From assembly GCF_002119685.1 (NCBI RefSeq), contig NZ_CP021108.1:1426001-1490000 (forward strand): DNA of 64,000 bases. Reading direction: 5' to 3'. Positions 58,524 to 64,000 of this stretch are shown here, piece after piece. A program made the translations under genes and the position numbers. Below the pieces are notes generated by a model. The model saw only the letters and a program-made list of their open reading frames with translations, ran no database searches and was not told where the DNA came from. The stretch comes from Bordetella genomosp. 8 (GTDB taxonomy: Bacteria; Pseudomonadota; Gammaproteobacteria; Burkholderiales; Burkholderiaceae_B). How positions within the stretch are numbered: the stretch's first letter is position 1; every line of letters starts with the position of its first letter.

Positions 58524-59492
58524 ATGGTGCTCTATCTGAACGAATCCGACGTGCGTCAACTGTTGACCATGTCCAGGGCGGTGGAAGAAGTGGAACGCGC
58601 CTTCTCCGCGCATGGCCGCGGCAAGGCCTTCGACGTGCCCCGGCGCCGCACGCGCCAGCCCGGCGGCCACCTGCACATTCTGCAGGCCGCCGCGCCGGAG
58701 ATCGGCTACATCGGCTACAAGGCCTACTACAACAGGCCGGGCAAGCCGCTGAATACCCTGCTGCACATGATGAACCACGAGCAGGGCAATACCGAGGCGA
58801 TCATCGAATCCGATTGGCTGGGCCGCATACGTACCGGGGCGGCGACCGGCGTGGCCGCGCGCTACCTGGCGCGGCAGGATGCGCGCGTCATGGGCCTGTT
58901 CGGTTACGGCCGCCATGCCCGCACGCAGCTCGAAGCCGTGTGCACCGTGCGCGGCATCGAGGAAGTCAAGGTGTTCGGACGCAACCAGGACGCCGTGCGC
59001 GCCTTCTGCGACGAGATGTCGCAGCGCGTGGCGGCGCGTCTGCGGCCCGCGGCCTCGCGGGAGGACGCCGTCCGCGGGTCTCACGTGGTCGTCACCATGA
59101 CCAAGGCATCCGAACCGCTGTTCGATGGCCGTTGGCTGGAACCCGGCACCTTCGTCGCCGCCACCGGCTCCAATGCGCTGGACCGGCGCGAGATCGATCT
59201 CGAAACCGTGCGCCGCGCGGACGTCATCGTGGTGGATTCGCGCGAGGTCGCGCAAGGCGAGTGCGGCGACCTGCTGCCGGCCTACGAGAATGGCCTGGTC
59301 TACTGGGAAGACCTGGCCGACATGGGTGGCGTGGTCACGGGCCGCTGGCCCGGGCGCACGGCCGACCACCAGATCACGCTGTTCGAATCGCATGGCATGG
59401 CGGTGCAGGACCTGTACGCCGGCGCCGTCATCCTGGCCGCCGCCCGCGAGCGCGGCATGGGCGTGCAACTTCCCATGGGGGCGGCAGGGTGA
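58524..59492 (+). CDS. Ornithine cyclodeaminase/mu-crystallin family protein
   Basis: A 322-residue NAD(P)-binding protein of the ornithine cyclodeaminase/mu-crystallin family, which includes alanine dehydrogenases and ketimine reductases. The N-terminal substrate domain (MVLYLNESDVRQLLTMSRAV) is followed by RTGAATGVAARYLARQDARV and the Rossmann loop GLFGYGRHARTQLEAV near residue 130. FVAATGSNALDRREID is the usual later signature. The first glycine-rich loop is GYGRHA rather than GxGxQA. It is the third enzyme of the cluster. Confidence 0.87.
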   Translation: MVLYLNESDVRQLLTMSRAVEEVERAFSAHGRGKAFDVPRRRTRQPGGHLHILQAAAPEIGYIGYKAYYNRPGKPLNTLLHMMNHEQGNTEAIIESDWLGRIRTGAATGVAARYLARQDARVMGLFGYGRHARTQLEAVCTVRGIEEVKVFGRNQDAVRAFCDEMSQRVAARLRPAASREDAVRGSHVVVTMTKASEPLFDGRWLEPGTFVAATGSNALDRREIDLETVRRADVIVVDSREVAQGECGDLLPAYENGLVYWEDLADMGGVVTGRWPGRTADHQITLFESHGMAVQDLYAGAVILAAARERGMGVQLPMGAAG

Positions 59493-59615
59493 TGCGTTTC
59501 ACGCATCAATTACTCGAATATTTGCGCTTTACTGGATAAGCGCCGTTGCGCATCATGCTGGCCGTGCCGCCCGAACCGGGCGGCGCTTCCGCTTTTACCG
59601 GGGACGAGACCAGCC

Positions 59616-60668
59616 ATGACCGCACAAGTACAAGACAAACACCTTTATACCGAGGCAGAACTCACCGACCTGGGTACCCGGGCCTTCATGGGGTTGGGCC
59701 TGCCCGAGGCCGACGCCGCGGACGTGGCCCGCATCCTGGTGCTGGCGGACCTCTTCGGCTTGTCCACGCATGGATTGAGCCGGATCGAATCCTATGGCGA
59801 TCGCCTGCAGGTACAGGGCATCAACGCCCGCGCCCGGGTCAGCACGCAAGCGGTGGCGCCGGCGCTGCGGCTGGTCGATGGCGACAACGGCGTCGGGCCG
59901 CTGGTGGGCATGCATGCGCTGCGCGCGGCCATGGAAGCCGCCGAGTCCTGCGGCGTCGGCGTCGCCTTCGCCCGCGGCAGCAATCACTTCGGGCCGATAT
60001 CGCCCTACGGCCTGATTGCCGCGCAGGCCGGCTACGCCAGCATCATCGGCAGCAATGCCACGACCACGATCGCGCCCTGGGGCGGCAGCGACGCCAGGCT
60101 GGGCAACAGTCCGCTGGGCTTCGGCGTACCCAATCCGGACGGCGATCCTTTCCTGCTGGACATGGCCATGAGCGTGGTGGCGCGCGCCAAGATCCGCAAC
60201 GCGCTGAAGGCCGGCCAGTCCATTCCGGATACCTGGGCCACCGACGCCGGCGGTCGCCCCACCACGGACCCCAAGGCGGCCCTGGACGGCTTCCTGCTGC
60301 CCATCGGCGGGCACAAGGGCTATGGGCTGGCACTGCTGGTGGACATGTTCTCCGGCGTGCTCGCCAATGCCGCCTACCTCACGCACGTGAAGTCCTGGGT
60401 CGACGCGCCGGACGAGCCACAGAACCTGGGCCATTTCTTCATCCTCATCGACACGCGCAAGCTGGGTTCGACGCAATGGCTGGCCCAGCGCATGAACGAC
60501 TTCGCCGCCATCCTGCACGATAGTCCGCCGGCGGATCCCGCGCGGCCGGTCATCGTCCCCGGCGAGATCGAGCTGGCCAAGATGGCGCGCCAGCGCCGCG
60601 AAGGCATCGCGCTGGATGCGGCGACAGTGGCGCTGCTGCGCCAGCACGCCGCCAAGTCGCCCGCGTAG
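59616..60668 (+). CDS. Malate/L-lactate dehydrogenase family protein (MDH2 type)
   Basis: A 350-residue member of the LDH2/MDH2 (YlbC/AllD-like) oxidoreductase family, which uses an NAD fold unrelated to classical MDH and oxidises 2-hydroxy acids such as malate, ureidoglycolate or sulfolactate. Signatures: LFGLSTHGLSRIESY with the catalytic histidine near residue 52, ARGSNHFGPISPYGL near 128, NSPLGFGVPNPDG and PIGGHKGYGLALLVDMFSGV. Between it and the next Bug gene lie two copies of a hairpin repeat. Confidence 0.9.
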   Translation: MTAQVQDKHLYTEAELTDLGTRAFMGLGLPEADAADVARILVLADLFGLSTHGLSRIESYGDRLQVQGINARARVSTQAVAPALRLVDGDNGVGPLVGMHALRAAMEAAESCGVGVAFARGSNHFGPISPYGLIAAQAGYASIIGSNATTTIAPWGGSDARLGNSPLGFGVPNPDGDPFLLDMAMSVVARAKIRNALKAGQSIPDTWATDAGGRPTTDPKAALDGFLLPIGGHKGYGLALLVDMFSGVLANAAYLTHVKSWVDAPDEPQNLGHFFILIDTRKLGSTQWLAQRMNDFAAILHDSPPADPARPVIVPGEIELAKMARQRREGIALDAATVALLRQHAAKSPA

Positions 60669-60676
60669 AACATACA

Positions 60677-60757
60677 GCCCGCGCACACGCGGGCAGCATC
60701 GAAAAGCAATAAAGCCCGCTCGCCCGCGCACACGCGGGCGGCGTCGAAAAAGCATAA
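60677..60757 (+). repeat. Two tandem hairpin repeats between MDH2-like and Bug genes
   Basis: Two ~35-base copies, starting at 60677 and 60722 (45-base period), each contain GCCCGCGCACACGCGGGC, a CCCGCG/CGCGGG hairpin with CACA loop, followed by a GAAAAGCA-like tail. The copies differ at a few positions. They look like a duplicated mRNA stem-loop or protein-binding unit. Confidence 0.8.
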
Positions 60758-60767
60758 GGAGACTGCA

Positions 60768-61757
60768 ATGTGGAAGACCATGGGCAAGCTGGTCCTGTTC
60801 GCGCTGGCCCTGCCATGCATGCATGCGCAGGCGCTGGCCGCCGGGACGGGCAACTATCCGAACAAGCCGATACGCGTGATCGTGCCCTACGTGGCGGGCG
60901 GCGCGGCCGACATCACCGCGCGCGTCATCGCGCAGAAGATGTCGGTCAGCATGGGCGTGGCTCTGGTGGTGGAGAACAAACCGGGCGCCAACGGCATGAT
61001 AGGCACGGACTTCGTCGCCAAGGCACAGCCGGACGGCTATACGCTGCTGCTGGACGCCAGCGGGCCGCTGGTGGTGAATCCCTCGCTCTATGCGCGCAAG
61101 ACCCCTTACGACCCCGTCAAGGACTTCGCGCCCATTTCGCAGATCGCCAGCTACCAATACGTGCTGGTCGTCCCGCAGAAATCGACGATACGCAGCCTGG
61201 ACGACCTGATCGCGCAAGCGCGCGCCCATCCGGGCCAGCTCAGCTACGGCTCGGCGGGTGTCGGCGCCGGCGGCCATCTGGCGGGCGAGCTGCTGGCCCT
61301 GACGACTCACACGCAAATGACGCATGTCCCGTATAAAGGCAATGCCCAGGCCTTGACCGACGTGCTGAGCGGGCAACTGTCGTTCACCTTCGATACGGTG
61401 GTGACGTCCGCCCCGCAGATACAGAGCGGCCGCCTGCGCCCCTTTGCCGTCTCGGGCCCGCATCGCGCCGCCGTGCTGCCCGATGTCCCCACCATGGAAG
61501 AGCTGGGCTATAAAGGCTTTGCGGTGACGCAATTCCAAGGGCTGCTGGCGCCGGCCGGTACCGATTCGCGGATCATCGCGCGCCTGCACGACGAAGTGGT
61601 CAAGGCATCGCGCGACCCGGACGTGGTGCGCAAGCTGGTGACGGAGGGCGGGAATGACATGGTGGCGGGCACGCCGGAGCAGTTCGCCGCGCAGATCCGT
61701 TCGGATCTGGAGCTTTACCGCCGCCTGATCGAGGATGCCGGCATACCCAAGCAATAA
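60768..61757 (+). CDS. Bug-type TctC-family substrate-binding protein
   Basis: A 329-residue periplasmic binding protein with a signal peptide (KLVLFALALPCMHAQALA) and Bug hallmarks NYPNKPIRVIVPYVAGGAAD, NKPGANGMIGTDFVAKAQPD and THVPYKGNAQALTDVLSGQL. AAGGAG precedes the ATG. It is the second Bug gene of the cluster; two in one cluster may bind two substrates, or one may be sensory. Confidence 0.92.
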   Translation: MWKTMGKLVLFALALPCMHAQALAAGTGNYPNKPIRVIVPYVAGGAADITARVIAQKMSVSMGVALVVENKPGANGMIGTDFVAKAQPDGYTLLLDASGPLVVNPSLYARKTPYDPVKDFAPISQIASYQYVLVVPQKSTIRSLDDLIAQARAHPGQLSYGSAGVGAGGHLAGELLALTTHTQMTHVPYKGNAQALTDVLSGQLSFTFDTVVTSAPQIQSGRLRPFAVSGPHRAAVLPDVPTMEELGYKGFAVTQFQGLLAPAGTDSRIIARLHDEVVKASRDPDVVRKLVTEGGNDMVAGTPEQFAAQIRSDLELYRRLIEDAGIPKQ

Positions 61758-61809
61758 GCCTGAACGGGCACGGAAGGCGGCCGCCACCTGGCCGCAACGG
61801 AGCGTAGAC

Positions 61810-62580
61810 ATGTATCAACTGGATGTCCTGATCAACGGCTATCCCGGGCGCAGCCTGTTTCACGGCACCCTGGGGTGGAGCACCACCACGTTGTTGCGTG
61901 GCGAGGGCCGCAATATCCTGGTGGACGTCGGCGCCTTCGGCGCCCGTCATTTGCTGAAGCAGCAACTGACCGAGCTGCGCATGGAGGCCGGCGACATTAC
62001 CGACGTGGTGCTGACCCACGCGCATTACGATCATTCCCTCAACTTCACCTTGTTCCCCAATGCCACGGTGTGGATCGGCGACCTGGAACTGGAGTGGGCG
62101 GCCGCCCAGCCGCCAGGATTCAATCCGCTGCCGGAACTGTATGTGCGTGAACTGACGGTGTCGCCGCGCGTGCGCCGCATTGCCGACGGCGAACGGTTCC
62201 TGCCGGGCTTCACGGCCATCGTGGCGCCGGGCCATACGCCTGGCCACCTGCTGTTCACGGTATCAGGCGCCGCGCAGCCCCTGTTGTTCACCGGCGATGC
62301 CGCCAAGAATCGCGCCGAGCTGCTCAGCATGAGCGTCAACGACACGTATGATATGCAGGCCAGCCGCGCGACGCTGGAGCTGATCTGGACGACGTGGCGG
62401 CGGGAACCGGACACTTTATTGATTCCCGGCCATGACTTGTGCATGCGGCTGGACGGCACGGGCCAGCCGGTCTATGTCGGCGAGCGGCGCGCGGCCATGA
62501 AGGCCTGGTTTGGCGAAGACCTGGAGCCCACCGTCATCGATCTATGCTGCGGCGGCGAGACCGCCCGCTACAGCGCCTGA
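61810..62580 (+). CDS. Metallo-beta-lactamase-fold hydrolase
   Basis: A 256-residue metallo-beta-lactamase-fold enzyme. The zinc motif HxHxDH is T-HAHYDH near residue 76, the third ligand lies in VAPGHTPGHLLF near residue 140, and the bridging aspartate in LLFTGDAAKNRAEL near 160; IPGHDLCM gives the final histidine. Relatives include lactonases and glyoxalase II-like thioesterases. It starts 52 bases after the second Bug gene and presumably hydrolyses an intermediate of this pathway. No signal peptide, so cytoplasmic. Confidence 0.88.
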   Translation: MYQLDVLINGYPGRSLFHGTLGWSTTTLLRGEGRNILVDVGAFGARHLLKQQLTELRMEAGDITDVVLTHAHYDHSLNFTLFPNATVWIGDLELEWAAAQPPGFNPLPELYVRELTVSPRVRRIADGERFLPGFTAIVAPGHTPGHLLFTVSGAAQPLLFTGDAAKNRAELLSMSVNDTYDMQASRATLELIWTTWRREPDTLLIPGHDLCMRLDGTGQPVYVGERRAAMKAWFGEDLEPTVIDLCCGGETARYSA

Positions 62581-62582
62581 GG

Positions 62583-62620
62583 CCTGGCTGCGCACGCCCT
62601 TCCGGCTGGCCGCAGCCAGG
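62583..62620 (+). other. Stem-loop after the metallo-beta-lactamase gene
   Basis: CCTGGCTGCG and CGCAGCCAGG form a perfect 10-pair stem with an 18-base loop right after the stop codon. No T run follows, so it may stabilise or process mRNA before the next gene. Confidence 0.5.
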
Positions 62621-62654
62621 TTCGCTTCAAGACCCATTATGTGAGAGATCCGCT

Positions 62655-63392
62655 ATGCCGCTCGATCCGCAAGTCCTGCAGCAGTTCATTCCCACCGGCC
62701 GCCTGCGCGCGTCCATCAATGTCGGCAATCCCATCCTGGCGCGCCGCGACGACGGTCCCGGAGGCGCCGCCGGCGTCTCCGTGGACCTGGCGCGTGCCTT
62801 CGCCAAGCGGCTGGGCGTGGAGCTGGAACTGGTGGTCTTCGACAGCGCGGGCAAGTCGGTGGATGCCGTTACCGCGGAACAGGCCGATATCGGCTTTTTC
62901 GCCATCGACCCGGTGCGCGGCGCCGGCATCAACTTCACCGACGCCTATGTGCTGATCGAGGGCGCCTATCTGGTGCGTGAAGATTCGCCGCTGCGCGACC
63001 GCACTGAAGTCGATCGCCCCGGTACGCGGGTGACGGTAGGCAAGGGCAGCGCCTATGACCTGTACCTGACGCGCGAGCTCAAGCAGGCCGAGATCGTCCG
63101 CGCGCCGACCTCGCCGGCCGTCGTGGATTTCTTCGTCGCCGAGAAAACCGAGGTCGCGGCCGGGGTCAAGCAGCAGCTGGAAGCCGATATGCAACGCGTG
63201 CCGGGCCTGCGCCTGCTGCCGGGCAGTTTCATGGTGATCCGCCAGGCGATGGGCCTGCCCAAAGGGCGCGGCGAAGCCGCCGCCAACGAACTGCGCGCCT
63301 TCGTCGAGGAAATGAAGGCCAGTGGCTTCGTCGCCGATGCACTCGAGCGCCATCACATCGAAGGCGCCGCCGTGGCGCCCGCGGCGGCCTGA
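62655..63392 (+). CDS. Periplasmic-binding-protein-like (SBP_bac_3) protein without signal peptide
   Basis: A 245-residue protein with the fold pattern of amino-acid ABC transporter binding proteins: INVGNPILARRDDGPGGAAG, VSVDLARAFAKRLGVELELV, ADIGFFAIDPVRGAGINFTD, YVLIEGAYLV and a VTVGKGSAYDLYLTREL second-lobe start. The N-terminus MPLDPQVLQQFIPTGRLRAS is hydrophilic and has no export signal, and no permease or ATPase gene is adjacent. It may be a cytoplasmic binding protein or enzyme (cyclohexadienyl dehydratases share the fold), or the start may be misplaced; upstream sequence offers no signal peptide in frame. Confidence 0.8.
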   Translation: MPLDPQVLQQFIPTGRLRASINVGNPILARRDDGPGGAAGVSVDLARAFAKRLGVELELVVFDSAGKSVDAVTAEQADIGFFAIDPVRGAGINFTDAYVLIEGAYLVREDSPLRDRTEVDRPGTRVTVGKGSAYDLYLTRELKQAEIVRAPTSPAVVDFFVAEKTEVAAGVKQQLEADMQRVPGLRLLPGSFMVIRQAMGLPKGRGEAAANELRAFVEEMKASGFVADALERHHIEGAAVAPAAA

Positions 63393-63402
63393 CACCCCCA
63401 TG

Positions 63403-63423
63403 CATGGCCGTTGCGCGGCCATG
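63403..63423. terminator. Hairpin between convergent genes
   Basis: CATGGCCG and CGGCCATG form a perfect 8-pair stem with loop TTGCG, 10 bases after the binding-protein stop and 14 bases before the stop of the convergent LysR gene. It lacks a T run on either side, so its strength as a terminator is doubtful. Confidence 0.4.
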
Positions 63424-63436
63424 CGCGAATCGCTGT

Positions 63437-64000
63437 TCAGCGCCGCGTGGCCGGGATCTCCGCCACGCGGCTGATGAAGGCGTCCAGCGCGGGATTGTCA
63501 TGCCTTTCGCGCCAGGCCAGATAGAGCTCGGCGTGCAGCCTGTTCTGCGCCAGCGGCAGGAAGGACACGCCGTCCAGGCGCAGCTCGCGCGCGGATTCCG
63601 GCACCAGGCCCGCGCCCAGTCCCGCGCGCACCAGGCCCAGCAGCGTGTGCGTCTGTCCCGCGTACTGGACGTAGTCGGGCTCCACGCCGGCCAGCGTCAG
63701 GGCGGCGGCGATCCGGTCGTAGAAATACTTGCCTTCGCTGGGCGCATAGGCGACGAAGGGCTGCCGGTGCAGCGCCCGCAGCGGAACGGCCTTGTGGGCC
63801 AGCAGCGGCGACCTGCGGGGAATGGCCACCACCATGGGTTCGCGCTGGATCAGGTGGTGCGCCAGGCCGTCCTGCCGCGGCAAATGGCGCGCGAGTATGG
63901 CGTCGAGTTCACCCGCCACCAGCAGCCTGCCCAGGTCCGTGGACACGCGTTCGCGCAGATCGATGGCCACGTCCGGCAGGATCTTGCCGGCCTTCATGAC
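63437..64000 (-). CDS. LysR-family transcriptional regulator, C-terminal part (runs off window)
   Basis: The frame remains open to the end of the window, so the 5' part with the HTH is missing; about 188 residues of the effector-binding domain are seen. Typical LysR stretches are LPDVAIDLRERVSTDLGRLL, GELDAILARHLPRQDGLAHH, VAIPRRSPLLA and TLLGLVRAGLGAGLVPESAR. It converges on the 55.9-63.4 kb cluster and may regulate it. Confidence 0.88.
   Translation of the reverse strand, partial: VMKAGKILPDVAIDLRERVSTDLGRLLVAGELDAILARHLPRQDGLAHHLIQREPMVVAIPRRSPLLAHKAVPLRALHRQPFVAYAPSEGKYFYDRIAAALTLAGVEPDYVQYAGQTHTLLGLVRAGLGAGLVPESARELRLDGVSFLPLAQNRLHAELYLAWRERHDNPALDAFISRVAEIPATRR

Noticed and set aside
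60677..60757. Possible CRISPR array
   Set aside because: There are only two repeat copies, the period is 45 with a ~10-base non-repeated part, and no cas genes are present.

Overview
The window is a high-GC chromosomal segment of a beta-proteobacterium of the Bordetella/Achromobacter type (family Alcaligenaceae). The grounds are the block carB ... greA-yhbY-rlmE-ftsH-folP-glmM, the divergent ppx/ppk pair next to pstSCAB, and four Bug-type (TctC family) periplasmic binding proteins embedded in small catabolic clusters, a habit typical of this family. Species assignment is inference; no rRNA gene is present.

Layout. (1) 1-24.4 kb is core genome: the 3' part of carB, an LpxO-like lipid A hydroxylase, a short-chain dehydrogenase, a histidine phosphatase, a FlxA-like protein, a nucleobase permease, then greA, yhbY (opposite strand), rlmE, ftsH, folP, glmM, an OlsB-like acyltransferase, ppx, ppk and pstSCAB with clear PhoB boxes, a HTH regulator and a class II aldolase. 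(2) 24.5-28.6 kb starts at a tRNA-Pro gene and looks like a small, decaying defence/accessory island: a VbhA-type antitoxin, a Fic toxin gene broken by a one-base frameshift, an AbiV-type HEPN abortive-infection gene that has lost its start codon, a secreted DUF4189 protein and about 1 kb without a convincing gene. (3) 28.6-33.5 kb is a siderophore-uptake locus: a TonB-dependent receptor with two small downstream genes, a Fur-like box, a divergent Fur-family regulator and an AraC regulator. (4) 33.6-46.5 kb is a patchwork of regulators, each beside its likely target: tautomerase/LysR, LysR/lipocalin-like, GlxA-type AraC/DJ-1, then a Bug receptor, a royal-jelly-type beta-propeller, an EthD-like protein and SDR, a catalase-family peroxidase with cytochrome b561, and LysR/sdaA.

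(5) 46.5-51.8 kb is a catabolic cluster with MmgE/PrpD on one strand and, divergently, SDR, hydroxyisobutyrate-dehydrogenase-like, isocitrate-lyase/PEP-mutase-like and Bug genes. Together they could import and oxidise a branched or substituted organic acid. (6) 51.9-54.8 kb is nirBD (assimilatory nitrite reductase), preceded by a strong leader terminator that suggests control by antitermination. (7) 55.0-64 kb is a second catabolic cluster: Bug, an alpha/beta-hydrolase fold protein without its serine nucleophile, a cysteine-free Asp/Glu-racemase-fold protein, ornithine-cyclodeaminase-like, MDH2-like, a second Bug, a metallo-beta-lactamase-fold hydrolase, a binding-protein-like protein without a signal peptide, and a convergent LysR gene that runs off the window.

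The most unusual items are: the tRNA-Pro-anchored island, where both the Fic toxin and the AbiV gene are disabled by small lesions while the antitoxin is intact; the terminator embedded between antitoxin and toxin; and the translationally coupled pair of enzymes that both lack their canonical catalytic nucleophiles.
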